Below, piece by piece: positions 26,406 through 35,831 of a stretch of DNA of 46,814 nucleotides. The stretch's first letter is position 1. The number at the start of each line of letters is the position of its first letter. The notes below the pieces were generated by a model, which was not told the DNA's origin, did no database searches, and worked only from the letters and a program-made list of their open reading frames with translations. Source of the stretch: Bacteroidales bacterium. GTDB lineage: Bacteria; Bacteroidota; Bacteroidia; Bacteroidales; UBA3663. A program made the translations under genes and the position numbers. The stretch covers positions 1 through 46,814 of the forward strand of contig JAEEUA010000003.1 in assembly GCA_016286775.1 (NCBI GenBank), written 5' to 3'.

Positions 26406-27755
26406 TTATTCCTTCGCCAGCTCGGCCATAAGCTCATAGGGGGAAGCCGACGTGATTCGTACACGATAGAAGGAACCAAGGGTCAAAGCAGCCGGAACAC
26501 CTGCTTGTCCTTCCTGCTCCGATGCTTCGGCAGGCAAGCAATCGACGGGTATCAATACCTCCGGATCAACTTCGGGCGAATCGAACTCGGTACGTCCTAC
26601 GTAATAATCTCCATCGAGCCGGTCGATGACGACACACATCACCTGCCCCACTTTCTCTTCCTGGCACTGCAAGCTGATTCCCTGCTGCAGTTCCATCAGC
26701 TGGTCGAGGCGACGCTGTTTCACTTCGGGAGGCACGTCGTCGGAATAGTGTCGGGCTGCATAGGTTCCCTCCTCCTCACAGAAGGCAAAGGCACCCATGC
26801 GTTCGAAGCGCTGTTCACGGGTGAAAGACATCAGTTCTTCAAAGTCCTCCTCTGTCTCACCCGGAAATCCTACCATCATAGTGGTACGCAGGTGGATGCC
26901 GGGCACTTGCCGACGTATTTCAGCCAGAAGCACTTCCGTTTCTTCGCGTGTCGTGTGACGCAACATGCGTTCAAGCACACGATTCGAAGCATGCTGCAGG
27001 GCGATGTCGAGGTATTTGCAGACGTTCGAGTGACGTGCCATCACCGGCAGCAGATCCATCGGAAAGTCGTTCGGATAGGCATAGTGCAGGCGCAACCATT
27101 CCACACCCTCGATCGAAGCCAGCTTTTCCACCAGTTCTGCAATGTTATAGCGTCCATAAAGGTCCATACCATAACCCGTCAGGTCTTGTGCGATGAGCTG
27201 GAATTCTCTGACTCCCTGGCCGACAAGCTTCTTCACCTCATCGACGATTTCCTCCATCGGACGGCTCTTGTACCTGCCCGTGATGAGCGGAATGGCACAA
27301 TAGGCACACATCCTGTTGCAGCCCTCGGCTATCTTGACGTAGGCATAGTGACGAGGAGTCGTCTGGAAGTGGTCCGAACGCAGTTTGTCATCCCACGCAT
27401 GCCCCAGGTCGGCGAGGATTCCCTTCCAGTCGAACTTGCCATAGATGCGGTCAATCTCGGGAATCTCTTCGGTCAGTTCCTTGCGATAACGTTCCGACAG
27501 GCATCCCATCACAAAGATTTTCCCGATCTTGCGGCGTTTCTTGAGTTCAGTCAGGCCCAGGATTGTGTTGATCGACTCTTCCTTGGCATCGCCGATAAAA
27601 CCGCATGTATTGACGATGACGATTTCGCCCTTGGGGTCTTCGGGATCGTGGTGCAGCTTGTAGCCAACGGCCGACAGCTGGGCCATCAGATGCTCGCTGT
27701 CCACCAGGTTCTTGCTGCAGCCTAAGGTTATGAGGTCGATGCGATGCTTGATCAT
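26406..27755 (-). CDS. rimO: Ribosomal protein S12 methylthiotransferase
   Basis: 449 residues. The N-terminal domain carries the first 4Fe-4S ligands C13, C51 and C85 (TLGCSKN, NTCGFI, MGCLSER). The radical SAM cluster motif C146-xxx-C150-xx-C153 lies in AEGCNRMCAYCAIPLITG, and a TRAM domain closes the protein. RimO methylthiolates an Asp of ribosomal protein S12. The LGCSKNLVDSE start and GRYKSRPMEEI block separate it from MiaB. It starts 9 bp after the GH31 gene and is likely in one transcript with ftsY and GH31. A Gln/Glu-rich linker (about 415-425) near the C-terminus is slightly longer than usual. Confidence 0.97.
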   Translation of the reverse strand: MIKHRIDLITLGCSKNLVDSEHLMAQLSAVGYKLHHDPEDPKGEIVIVNTCGFIGDAKEESINTILGLTELKKRRKIGKIFVMGCLSERYRKELTEEIPEIDRIYGKFDWKGILADLGHAWDDKLRSDHFQTTPRHYAYVKIAEGCNRMCAYCAIPLITGRYKSRPMEEIVDEVKKLVGQGVREFQLIAQDLTGYGMDLYGRYNIAELVEKLASIEGVEWLRLHYAYPNDFPMDLLPVMARHSNVCKYLDIALQHASNRVLERMLRHTTREETEVLLAEIRRQVPGIHLRTTMMVGFPGETEEDFEELMSFTREQRFERMGAFAFCEEEGTYAARHYSDDVPPEVKQRRLDQLMELQQGISLQCQEEKVGQVMCVVIDRLDGDYYVGRTEFDSPEVDPEVLIPVDCLPAEASEQEGQAGVPAALTLGSFYRVRITSASPYELMAELAKE

Positions 27756-27764
27756 GTTATCTTG

Positions 27765-30005
27765 TTAATACTTCTTCTTCGAAACTTTCTTCCAGTCAAT
27801 CCATTCCGTGCTCTGAGCCACTGGGACGGTCGAAAGGGTAGCTCCCTTCTTGACGAGAACCACAATGGGAAGATGTCCGCACTCGATGTGGTTCCAACCG
27901 GGACCATAGGTTCTGCCCGTCTGGTAATCTACCCAGCGATCCTTGCCGGGCAGATAGACATCGCGGCCAGTTCCTGCTTCGAGCATCGGTGCCACAAGCA
28001 TGCTCTCGCCCAGCATATATTCATCTTCAATGAGCCAGGCTCCCGGATCATCCGGGTACTCGAGCAGCAGGGCACGCTGCATGGGCAGACCTGCCTTGGC
28101 CGAAAGCTGAGCCTGTTCATAGATGTAGGGCATGAGCTTATATTTCATTTCAGAGCACTCGCGGAAGTAATCTACAAAGTCGTCGTCGTAGAGCCAAGGT
28201 TCTGTCTCGACGCCATGCACGCGGCTGTGGCTGGTGAGCATACCATATGCCATCCAGCGCCGGTAGAGTTCCTCGGGGCTCTTGGTGACAAAACCGCCGA
28301 TGTCGCCACTGGTGAAGCTGAATCCCGACAGGCCGAAACTGAGAGCCTCTCGCAGCGAACCAAGCATACCCGTGTTGGTTGTGGCAGCATCACCTCCCCA
28401 ATGGAGCGGATAGCGCTGGCTGCCGGCCCAGGCACTGCGTGCCCAGATGATGCCCTCGCCGTTGTTGGTCTTGCGGATGATATCATAGGCGGCCTTGTTG
28501 TAGCGAACGGGATAGAGGTTGTGCTCATAGAGGCCCGTCTTTCCACTGGCATAGAGACCGTTCAGGTAAGGAGCGGCCTCACCAAAGTCAGCCTTGATGA
28601 CAGCCACGCCTTGACGCAGCAGGCCTTCAAGCTGTTTCTGGTACCACTCGACAGTCTTAGGGTTCGAGAAATCGAGCACAGCATCCTCCTGGGGCAGTCC
28701 TCCTCGCGGATTCCTTACAGCCAATCCGTTCTCGACAAGATAGTTGAAGTAGCGGTTCTTGGGGGTGAAGTACGGGAGCTGCCACAAACAGGTGTGGAAA
28801 CCCTGTTCCTTCAGGTCGGAAAGCATCTTGGTGGCATCCTTGAAGTTATGGCTGAACTGATAGTCGCATTGCCAATCTACCTCGAACCATCCGGTATCGA
28901 AATGGATGACGTCGCAGGGTATCTTCAATTCACGCAAACGATTGGCCACGCTGCGCCCTTCGTCTTCGGTGAAATACGAGATGCGGCTCTGCCAAAGGCC
29001 AAAGCTCCAGAGTGGAGGGCACTCGGGACGACCCACAAGCGAAGTATATTCGTAGAGTATCTCCTTGGGCGAACCGATCATCACGAACAGGTCTGCCACC
29101 TCATCGGCCATAAACAGTCGCGTGGAACCGATATAGCTGTTGCCGAAATCCACGGTCACGGGTGCCGAGGTGTGCATGAAGACGCCATAGCCACGGTTCG
29201 AGAAGTAGAACGGGATGGGCTTGTACATATCGGGTGTCTCGGGGCCTTGGGGATCGACGACAAACAGGTTGAGCTTCTGCCCTGCCTTGTTGAGCGGAGT
29301 GGCCGATTCACCGCAGCCAAAGATCTTCTCGCCGGGCTTGAGGCTGAACACAGGCTCGATGCTGCGCGAATTGTCCGAACCGCGCTTCACGAACAGGAAA
29401 GGCTGAGTTTTGACCTGTGTCGAATCGTTGTCGCTCAGGTGGCGGCTGCGGGTCAGTTCGCGTCCCTCCTTGTCGCGCAATATCAGGCGCCAGGGATAGG
29501 CCTGTATCTCCAGGCTTCCCTCACTGCTCGTATAGGTCACACCCGTTTCGTTCTTGCTTACCTTCCAGGCAGAGAAGTCAGCCTTCGGCTCTCCGACGAG
29601 CATCACCTCGTCCGGATCGTCCTTGGGGATGATGGGGCTCGTGAAGACGCGCAGACGCAGGGTTCGCTGATTGACGGGCTCCACACGGAACTCCAGCCGA
29701 GGACTCTGGTCGTAGGCAGGTCCTGGGAAGTCGAGATTCTGCAGGGGCACAATCCAATAGCCGTTGGCGTTGAACGCCTGGCGCGGATGCAATTCCTGGC
29801 GGCTCCACTGCAGCACACCACGTCCCGTGGCAGCATCGAAGCTCACGAGCGAATCGGCGCAGAACACCGTGTTGGTAGGATCGTTGAACGATTGGCTCAT
29901 ATCCACCGACTGATCCTCCAGATAGGGAATGCCGTTGTTGGTGGTCATCTGCGCTTCAACCTGAAGGGCAAGGACTGCTGCCAAGCAAAGAAGATACTTT
30001 TTCAT
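27765..30005 (-). CDS. Secreted GH31 glycoside hydrolase, alpha-xylosidase (YicI)-like
   Basis: 746 residues from the ATG at 30005, which begins the signal peptide MKKYLLCLAAVLALQVEAQ; an ATG 3 codons upstream is less likely. The GH31 catalytic nucleophile is D473 in IKADFGEAAP and the acid/base is D539 in HWGGDAATT. The flanking WARSAWAGSQRYPLHWGGD and GFSFTSGDIGGF ... YGMLTSHSRVHG blocks match the E. coli alpha-xylosidase YicI closely. It would release alpha-linked xylose (or glucose) from xyloglucan-type oligosaccharides in the periplasm. It sits between ftsY (62 bp) and rimO (9 bp), an unusual place for a polysaccharide-use gene, with no SusC/D nearby. Specificity between xylose and glucose cannot be fixed from sequence. 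Confidence 0.93.
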   Translation of the reverse strand: MKKYLLCLAAVLALQVEAQMTTNNGIPYLEDQSVDMSQSFNDPTNTVFCADSLVSFDAATGRGVLQWSRQELHPRQAFNANGYWIVPLQNLDFPGPAYDQSPRLEFRVEPVNQRTLRLRVFTSPIIPKDDPDEVMLVGEPKADFSAWKVSKNETGVTYTSSEGSLEIQAYPWRLILRDKEGRELTRSRHLSDNDSTQVKTQPFLFVKRGSDNSRSIEPVFSLKPGEKIFGCGESATPLNKAGQKLNLFVVDPQGPETPDMYKPIPFYFSNRGYGVFMHTSAPVTVDFGNSYIGSTRLFMADEVADLFVMIGSPKEILYEYTSLVGRPECPPLWSFGLWQSRISYFTEDEGRSVANRLRELKIPCDVIHFDTGWFEVDWQCDYQFSHNFKDATKMLSDLKEQGFHTCLWQLPYFTPKNRYFNYLVENGLAVRNPRGGLPQEDAVLDFSNPKTVEWYQKQLEGLLRQGVAVIKADFGEAAPYLNGLYASGKTGLYEHNLYPVRYNKAAYDIIRKTNNGEGIIWARSAWAGSQRYPLHWGGDAATTNTGMLGSLREALSFGLSGFSFTSGDIGGFVTKSPEELYRRWMAYGMLTSHSRVHGVETEPWLYDDDFVDYFRECSEMKYKLMPYIYEQAQLSAKAGLPMQRALLLEYPDDPGAWLIEDEYMLGESMLVAPMLEAGTGRDVYLPGKDRWVDYQTGRTYGPGWNHIECGHLPIVVLVKKGATLSTVPVAQSTEWIDWKKVSKKKY

Positions 30006-30067
30006 CTGTAACAAATTATCAGATTTCTAACTCAATCCAAATTTCTTTCGTAAACAATGCCGTAAGT

Positions 30068-31027
30068 TTAACTGCCGAAGAGGCTATCGACGAAGGCTCG
30101 GTTGTTGAAGATCTGAAGATCCTCCATCCGCTCGCCCAAACCGATATATCGAACGGGAGTCTGAAGCTGATCGCTGATGCCGATCACCACACCGCCCTTG
30201 GCTGTTCCGTCGAGCTTGGTGATGCAGAGGGCCGTCACGTCGGTGACAGCGGCGAACTGCTTGGCCTGCTCGAAAGCGTTCTGCCCGGTCGATCCATCCA
30301 GTACAAGGAGCACCTCGGGATTGTTCTCAGGCACTACCTTCTGGATCACTTTACGAATCTTGGCCAGCTCGTTCATCAGACCGACCTTGTTGTGCAGGCG
30401 TCCAGCCGTATCGATGATCACCACATCGGCATTCTCCTTCACGGCATGCGACACTGCATCGTAGGCCACCGAAGCTGGATCGGAACCCATCTGCTGCTTC
30501 ACCACGGGCACACCCACGCGATCGCCCCAGATCTGAAGCTGGTCGATGGCTGCGGCACGGAACGTATCGGCAGCACCGAGCACCACCTTGTTGCCCGCCT
30601 TCTTGAACTGATAGGCAAGCTTGCCGATGGTGGTTGTCTTGCCCACACCATTCACGCCCACCACGAGCATCACGTAAGGCCGCTTGGCATCGGGCTTCAC
30701 CGTGAAGCCGTCGAGCTCCTCGCGCTGGTTCTCCACCAGCAGCGCAGTAATCTCCTGACGCAACAGCTCGTTCAGCTCGCCGGTACCTACATACTTGTCC
30801 TTGGCCACGCGGGCCTGGATGCGCTCGATGATACGCAGCGTGGTTTCTACGCCGACGTCGCTCGTCACAAGCACCTCTTCCAGGTTGTCGAGCACATCGT
30901 CATCGACGGTACTGCGCCCGGCCACCGCACGGGCAATCTTCTCGAACAGACCCTGCTTGGTCTTCTGCATGCCCTGGTCGAGGGTCTCCTTATTTTCTTT
31001 CTTAAAGAACTTGTCAAAAAATCCCAT
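30068..31027 (-). CDS. ftsY: Signal recognition particle receptor FtsY
   Basis: 319 residues with a short charged N-terminal segment (MGFFDKFFKKENKE), the N domain (about 20-100) and the SRP-type GTPase domain. G1 is GVNGVGKTTT (124-133), the insertion-box region DTFRAAA is at 154-160, G3 DTAGR is at 206-210, and TKLDGTAKGG is near 273. It is the receptor that docks ribosome-SRP complexes at the inner membrane. The acidic A domain of E. coli FtsY is absent, as is usual in Bacteroidetes. It has its own TTTG-N20-TATCTTTG promoter at 31048-31079, divergent from folC. Confidence 0.97.
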   Translation of the reverse strand: MGFFDKFFKKENKETLDQGMQKTKQGLFEKIARAVAGRSTVDDDVLDNLEEVLVTSDVGVETTLRIIERIQARVAKDKYVGTGELNELLRQEITALLVENQREELDGFTVKPDAKRPYVMLVVGVNGVGKTTTIGKLAYQFKKAGNKVVLGAADTFRAAAIDQLQIWGDRVGVPVVKQQMGSDPASVAYDAVSHAVKENADVVIIDTAGRLHNKVGLMNELAKIRKVIQKVVPENNPEVLLVLDGSTGQNAFEQAKQFAAVTDVTALCITKLDGTAKGGVVIGISDQLQTPVRYIGLGERMEDLQIFNNRAFVDSLFGS

Positions 31028-31047
31028 AATTACTCAATATGTGGGCG

Positions 31048-31079
31048 CAAAGATACCGCTTTAAAACGAGACTTCCAAA
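31048..31079 (-). promoter_or_regulatory. Promoter of ftsY operon
   Basis: On the minus strand TTTG (31076-31079), 20-base spacer, TATCTTTG (31048-31055). This matches the Bacteroidales -33/-7 consensus and lies 20 bp upstream of the ftsY start. Confidence 0.85.
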
Positions 31080-31092
31080 TTTTTTCACCAAA

Positions 31093-31126
31093 ATTGACTA
31101 TAATTTAAAAAAAGTATGTATCTTTG
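31093..31126 (+). promoter_or_regulatory. Promoter of folC
   Basis: TATCTTTG at 31119-31126 is an exact -7 box; the -33 box is weak (ATTG at 31093-31096, spacer 22). It is back to back with the ftsY promoter. Confidence 0.65.
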
Positions 31127-31202
31127 CGGCGCACTTTTCTACTATCGAAAACAAAAGCGGATAGTAACCCTTGTTTTGAAGACTATCTAAAAATCGTTCG
31201 CA

Positions 31203-32543
31203 ATGAATTATCAAGAGACGCTCTCCTTCCTCTACGCGCAGCTGCCCGTTTTCGAGAGCCAGGGGGCACATGCCTACAAACCGGGCTTGGAGCGCTGCGA
31301 GGCCATGGACGAGTTGCTGGGGCATCCACACCGCCGCTACCGCACCATCCACGTGGCGGGAACAAACGGCAAGGGCTCCACCTGCCACCTGCTGGCCTCC
31401 ATCCTGCAGTCGGCCGGCTATCGGGTTGGACTCTTCACCTCGCCCCATCTGGTCGATTTCAGCGAACGCATTCGCGTCGATGGCGAAGAGATTGACCATA
31501 CCTACGTCGTGGAATGGGTCAAGCGATGGGCTTCCAGCAATGACCCTTCCGACGACACCTCCTCGCTCATGCGTTTCCAGCCGTCGTTCTTCGAACTCGC
31601 TACCATGCTGGCCTTCTGCTACTTTGCCGACCGTGAGGTCGATGTAGCTGTCATCGAAGTGGGCCTGGGCGGACGCCTTGACTCCACCAACATCATCCAT
31701 CCCGTCCTCAGCATCATCACCAATATCTCGTTCGACCACACCCAGTTCCTGGGCAATACATTGCCACAGATTGCCGCCGAGAAGGCCGGCATCATGAAGC
31801 CGGGTGTGCCCTGTGTCATTGGCGAATGCGACGACGAACGGGTGCGCTTCACCTTCGAACAGAATGCCCAGCTGCGGCAGGTTTCCGAGCTCGACTTTGC
31901 ATGCGACCGCCCGCAAATACCCTGGGTGCGCCATCACACCTTCTTTAATATATACGAAACCGCCGACGACGGAACGCTCCAATGCCCCCTGTGTGGGGAC
32001 TGTCAGCCACGCAATGCCAACACCGTCATCACGGCCGTGCATCAGCTGCGCCGCCTGGGCTTCACAATCACCCCCGAAGCACTCGAACAAGGCTTCCGTC
32101 GCGTCGTCGAGCTGACACACCTGCGCGGACGATGGGAGACGCTGCAGACCAATGCCGACGGCACCATCCGTGTCTTGTGCGACACGGGGCATAACCCCGG
32201 CTGCTTCTCCTACCTCGGCCCCCAGCTCCATGCACTCCACGATGCCGGCCACCCGCTCCAGATTGTCTTCGGAATGGTCAGCGACAAGGATATCTCCACG
32301 GTGCTCCGCATGCTGCCCCCCAGTAATGCAGAGGGCGCAGCCGTCAACTACTACTGGTGCAACGCTCCCACGCCACGCGCCCTGCCCGCTGCTCAACTGG
32401 CCGAACAGGCTGCTTCTGTCGGTCTGCACGGGCAGACATATTCCTCCATCGACGAGGCTCTCGATGCGGCACTCCTCCAGCCGGGAATTGTGTTCATCGG
32501 GGGGTCGAACTATGTGGTTTGCGAAGCGATGCGCAGATTTTGA
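31203..32543 (+). CDS. folC: Folylpolyglutamate synthase / dihydrofolate synthase
   Basis: 446 residues of the Mur-ligase-like family. The P-loop GTNGKGST is at 53-60, followed by the hallmark LFTSPHLVDFSERIRVDG. GLGGRLDSTNI near 155-165 contributes to metal binding, and DTGHNPG marks the C-terminal domain (usual form DxAHNP). It adds glutamate to dihydropteroate and/or folates using ATP. It is divergent from ftsY and followed by fbp, which has its own promoter. Whether it performs one or both reactions cannot be read reliably; most Bacteroidetes have one bifunctional copy. Confidence 0.96.
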   Translation: MNYQETLSFLYAQLPVFESQGAHAYKPGLERCEAMDELLGHPHRRYRTIHVAGTNGKGSTCHLLASILQSAGYRVGLFTSPHLVDFSERIRVDGEEIDHTYVVEWVKRWASSNDPSDDTSSLMRFQPSFFELATMLAFCYFADREVDVAVIEVGLGGRLDSTNIIHPVLSIITNISFDHTQFLGNTLPQIAAEKAGIMKPGVPCVIGECDDERVRFTFEQNAQLRQVSELDFACDRPQIPWVRHHTFFNIYETADDGTLQCPLCGDCQPRNANTVITAVHQLRRLGFTITPEALEQGFRRVVELTHLRGRWETLQTNADGTIRVLCDTGHNPGCFSYLGPQLHALHDAGHPLQIVFGMVSDKDISTVLRMLPPSNAEGAAVNYYWCNAPTPRALPAAQLAEQAASVGLHGQTYSSIDEALDAALLQPGIVFIGGSNYVVCEAMRRF

Positions 32544-32551
32544 GCAAAAAA

Positions 32552-32583
32552 TTTGGTCAAACGAAAAATATGCGCTATCTTTG
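32552..32583 (+). promoter_or_regulatory. Promoter of fbp
   Basis: TTTG (32552-32555), 20-base spacer, TATCTTTG (32576-32583). The -33 box begins 9 bp after the folC stop codon, showing that fbp can be transcribed on its own. Confidence 0.85.
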
Positions 32584-32671
32584 CACCATTATTCATGATT
32601 CCTGCAAAAGATAACCTGGCAAACATGGATAATCCAGAAACGCCGGACACACCCCAAAAAATCATCTGCAC

Positions 32672-34657
32672 ATGCCTTTTACTATCGAAGAAGTCAGAGC
32701 CGACAAGCGATACCTTGAGCTACTGAGCGAAAAATTCCCGACCATCAACAGCGTATCGACCGAGATCATCAACCTGCAGGCCATCATGAGCCTCCCGAAG
32801 GGCACCGAGCACTTTCTCAGTGACATCCACGGCGAAGCCAAGGCCTTCAACCACGTCCTCCGCAATGCCTCCGGACAGATCCGTCGCAAGGTGATTGATA
32901 TCTTTGGCATGGCCATGCGCGACAGCGACAAGCGTGAGCTGTGCGCCCTCATCTACTACCCCGAGGACAAGCTCGCCCTCGTCAAGAAGCAGCAGAAGCC
33001 CGAAGACCTCGACGACTGGTACCGTATGACCATCCACCAGCTCGTCGAATTGGCTCGTTTCGTCAACCACAAATACACCCGTTCGAAGCTCCAGAAGCTG
33101 CTCGATCCCGAGTTCGCCTACGTCATCACGGAGCTCCTCAACGAAGCTAAGGCCGAACCCGACCGCCAGGACTACTACAACGCCATCATCAACTCGGTGG
33201 TCGAAGTGGGACGCAGCGAAGCCCTCATCATCTCGATCTGCTATCTCCTCCATCGACTCATCATCGACTCGCTCCACATCGTAGGCGACATCTACGACCG
33301 CGGCCCCGGAGCCTGGCAGATTCTCGACACGCTCTCGCGCTACCACAACTTCGACCTGCAGTGGGGCAACCACGACATCGAATGGATGGGCGCAGCTGCC
33401 GGCAACCTTGCCCTCATCGCCACCGTCCTGCGCGTCTCCATCCGCTATGCCAACGTCGAGACCCTCGAGGAGGGCTATGGCATCAACCTCCTGCCCCTGG
33501 CTAACCTGGCCATGGACGTCTATGGCGACGATCCCTGCACCCTCTGGCAGACGAAGGACTTCGACAACAATCCCCGCCTGAAGCGCTCAGCCCAGCTCAT
33601 GGCCAAGATGCACAAGGCCATCTCCATCATCCAGTTCAAGCTCGAAGGGCAGATCATCCGCCGCCATCCCGAATACAAGATGGACGACCGCCTGATGCTC
33701 GACAAGATCGACCCGCGCGCCGGCACCATCACACTCAATGGCAAGGTCTATGAACTGCTCGACAAGAACCTTCCCTCCCTGCTCAACGTTGCCGATCCCT
33801 ATGAGCTCTGCACGCGCGAACAGGAAGTGATGGACCAGCTGGCTCACTCGTTCCGTTTCAGCACCGAACTGCAGAAGCACCTCCGGCTCCTCCTGCAGAA
33901 GGGTTCGCTCTACCTGGTGCGCAACGGCAACCTACTCTTCCATGCTGCCATCCCTATGAACCCCGACGGCACCTTCGAGGAAGTCGAGGTCGATGGGCAG
34001 ACCTACAAGGGACGTGCCCTCTTCGACAAGATCGACCAGATGGTACGCGATGCCTACTTCCCATCCGGCGGCGACAAGCACCACCAGGATGCCCTCGACT
34101 ATATGCTCTACCTCTGGTGCGGTCCCAAGTCTCCGCTCTTCAACAAGGACAAGATGACCACCTTCGAGCGCTACTTCATCGGCGACAAGAATCTCTACAA
34201 GGAGAAGAAGGGCGCCTTCTTCGAGCTCGCCGACCGCAAGGAAGTATGCCAGACCATCCTCCGCGAATTTGGCCTCGACCAGGACAGTGCACACATCATC
34301 AACGGACATGTGCCCGTCCGCACCAACCGGGGCGAATCGCCCATCCGTGCCGACGGCATCCGACTGGTCATCGACGGCGGCTTCTCGAAACCCTATCACG
34401 AGACGACCGGCATCTCGGGCTATACGCTCATCTTCAACAGCCATGGCCTCCAGCTCGTCGAGCACGAGCACTTCGAGTCGAAGGAGAAGGCCATTGTCGA
34501 TGGTGTCGATGTCCACTCACACGTCCAGCTCGAGGACTTCAAGTACAACCGCATCTACGTACGCGATACAGACCGAGGCAGAGAGCTGCAGCTTCAGATT
34601 GACAACCTGCATCGACTGCTGATGGCCTATCAGCACGGCATCATCAAGGAAAAATAA
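32672..34657 (+). CDS. fbp: Fructose-1,6-bisphosphatase class III
   Basis: 661 residues, the normal size for the class III (PF06874) gluconeogenic phosphatase also found in Bacillus. Calcineurin-like metal ligands are visible in SDIHGE (50-55), GDIYDRGPG (205-213) and GNHD (232-235), and NGHVPVR further on. It removes the 1-phosphate from fructose 1,6-bisphosphate in the cytoplasm. The stop TAA shares a base with the ATG of holB (TAATG), so the two genes are translationally coupled. Start chosen at MPFTIEEVRADKRYLELLSEKFP, the usual beginning of the family. Confidence 0.97.
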   Translation: MPFTIEEVRADKRYLELLSEKFPTINSVSTEIINLQAIMSLPKGTEHFLSDIHGEAKAFNHVLRNASGQIRRKVIDIFGMAMRDSDKRELCALIYYPEDKLALVKKQQKPEDLDDWYRMTIHQLVELARFVNHKYTRSKLQKLLDPEFAYVITELLNEAKAEPDRQDYYNAIINSVVEVGRSEALIISICYLLHRLIIDSLHIVGDIYDRGPGAWQILDTLSRYHNFDLQWGNHDIEWMGAAAGNLALIATVLRVSIRYANVETLEEGYGINLLPLANLAMDVYGDDPCTLWQTKDFDNNPRLKRSAQLMAKMHKAISIIQFKLEGQIIRRHPEYKMDDRLMLDKIDPRAGTITLNGKVYELLDKNLPSLLNVADPYELCTREQEVMDQLAHSFRFSTELQKHLRLLLQKGSLYLVRNGNLLFHAAIPMNPDGTFEEVEVDGQTYKGRALFDKIDQMVRDAYFPSGGDKHHQDALDYMLYLWCGPKSPLFNKDKMTTFERYFIGDKNLYKEKKGAFFELADRKEVCQTILREFGLDQDSAHIINGHVPVRTNRGESPIRADGIRLVIDGGFSKPYHETTGISGYTLIFNSHGLQLVEHEHFESKEKAIVDGVDVHSHVQLEDFKYNRIYVRDTDRGRELQLQIDNLHRLLMAYQHGIIKEK

Positions 34658-35727
34658 TGCTCTTCCGTGACATCACCGGCCAACAGGCAGCCGCACAGCA
34701 GCTGAGGGATGCGATCGACCACGACCGCATGCCCCATGCTCTGATGATCTCGGGTCGCGAAGGCTCGGGAGCGATGACACTGGCCCTGACTGCTGCCCAG
34801 TACATTCTTTGCGAACATCATACTCCCGACGGTGAGTCCTGCGAACAGTGTCCCCACTGCCTGCAGGTCCATAAGTTGCAGCACCCCGACCTCCACTTCG
34901 CCTTCCCGGTGGTCAACAGGAAAGGCCAGTCGGGCGACGATTCGGCAGTCAGTCTCGACTACATTGCCGAGTGGCGCGACATGCTGCTGCGACGCCCCGA
35001 CATGACCTACACCGACTGGGTGAAGTACATCAGCGACGAGGGCAAGAACGCCCAGATCTACAAGTCCGAGGCCTCCAGCATCATCCGCATCCTCTCCACC
35101 AAGCCCTTCGAGAGCGACAAGCGCGTCATGATCATCTGGCTGCCCGAAAAGATCAACGAGACGGCGTCGAACAAGCTGCTCAAGATCATCGAGGAGCCTT
35201 ATCCCAAGACCTTCTTCATCCTGGTCAGCAACGACCCCGACCGCGTGCTCGGCACCATCCAGAGCCGCTGCCAGCGCCTCAACATTCCGCCCCTCGACCC
35301 GCGCTGGATGCAGCCCCGTATCGAGGAGGACGAACGACAGTACTTCTTCGAGAAGTTCTGCGCCATGATGCGTCTCAGCTATTCGCGCAAGATCTTCGAC
35401 ATGCGCGACTGGAGCCTCGAGATGGCCTCCCTCGGACGGCAGCGTCAGCAGGACTACCTGCAGTATGCCCAGTCGATGATACGCGAAAACTTCATCCTCG
35501 GCATCTCCATGCCCGAAGGAAGCAGCATCAACTACCTTGAGGACGACGAGGCACAGTTCTCGTCGCGCTTCCACCGTTTTGTCAATCACAACAACGTCGA
35601 AGGCATCATGGACGAACTGGCTAAGGCCGAGAAGGACATCGCCCAGAACGGTGCCGCCAAGATCATCTTTTTCGACCTCTCCCTCAAGCTGATCATGCTG
35701 CTCAAAATGGGAAACGAAGGAAGTTAA
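34657..35727 (+). CDS. holB: DNA polymerase III delta' subunit (clamp loader)
   Basis: 356 residues starting MLFRDITGQQAAAQQLRDAI, the usual opening of DnaX/HolB-type AAA+ clamp-loader subunits. The zinc-binding cysteines are present (C..DGESCEQCPHC, about 50-69). The P-loop position reads GREGSGAM and lacks the lysine, consistent with delta' proteins, which do not hydrolyse ATP. The sensor-type block NETASNKLLKIIEEPYPKTFFIL (about 165-190) and the SRCQRL motif are conserved. It opens the sliding clamp with the other loader subunits. Coupled to fbp by a one-base overlap. Confidence 0.95.
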   Translation: MLFRDITGQQAAAQQLRDAIDHDRMPHALMISGREGSGAMTLALTAAQYILCEHHTPDGESCEQCPHCLQVHKLQHPDLHFAFPVVNRKGQSGDDSAVSLDYIAEWRDMLLRRPDMTYTDWVKYISDEGKNAQIYKSEASSIIRILSTKPFESDKRVMIIWLPEKINETASNKLLKIIEEPYPKTFFILVSNDPDRVLGTIQSRCQRLNIPPLDPRWMQPRIEEDERQYFFEKFCAMMRLSYSRKIFDMRDWSLEMASLGRQRQQDYLQYAQSMIRENFILGISMPEGSSINYLEDDEAQFSSRFHRFVNHNNVEGIMDELAKAEKDIAQNGAAKIIFFDLSLKLIMLLKMGNEGS

Positions 35728-35737
35728 AGAACCGAAC

Positions 35738-35831
35738 ATCCCTCTTACCCCCTCCTAACCCCTCATAACCCGCGTTCCAGTGGCAGCCATCCTTGGCTGC
35801 CCTCCCCCCCTCCAACCCCCCATCCTCACCC
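35738..35831. repeat. C-rich decamer array with central hairpin
   Basis: CCTCTTACCC, CCTCCTAACC and CCTCATAACC (35741-35770) are 10-bp units. A hairpin GGCAGCCA-TCCT-TGGCTGCC (35779-35798) follows, then more C-rich units (CCTCC... CCATCCTCACC, 35799-35831). The array-hairpin-array plan resembles the elements at 1.3-7.4 kb. It lies between holB and the start of the glycosyltransferase gene. Confidence 0.7.

Noticed and set aside
27744-30011. A 755-codon open frame on the plus strand opposite the GH31 gene
   Set aside because: It mirrors the codon phase of the GH31 gene, shows no recognisable motif and no promoter, and the minus-strand frame has full catalytic motifs and a signal peptide. Long antisense frames are a by-product of GC-rich codon use here.
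31098-32429. A 443-codon minus-strand frame opposite folC
   Set aside because: The folC frame carries the P-loop and family signatures; the opposite frame runs through the folC promoter.
35793-35831. Upstream ATG start for the GT4 glycosyltransferase
   Set aside because: It would add 13 Pro/Ser-rich residues encoded by the C-rich repeat before the GT-B first strand; the GTG at 35832 gives the normal family start.
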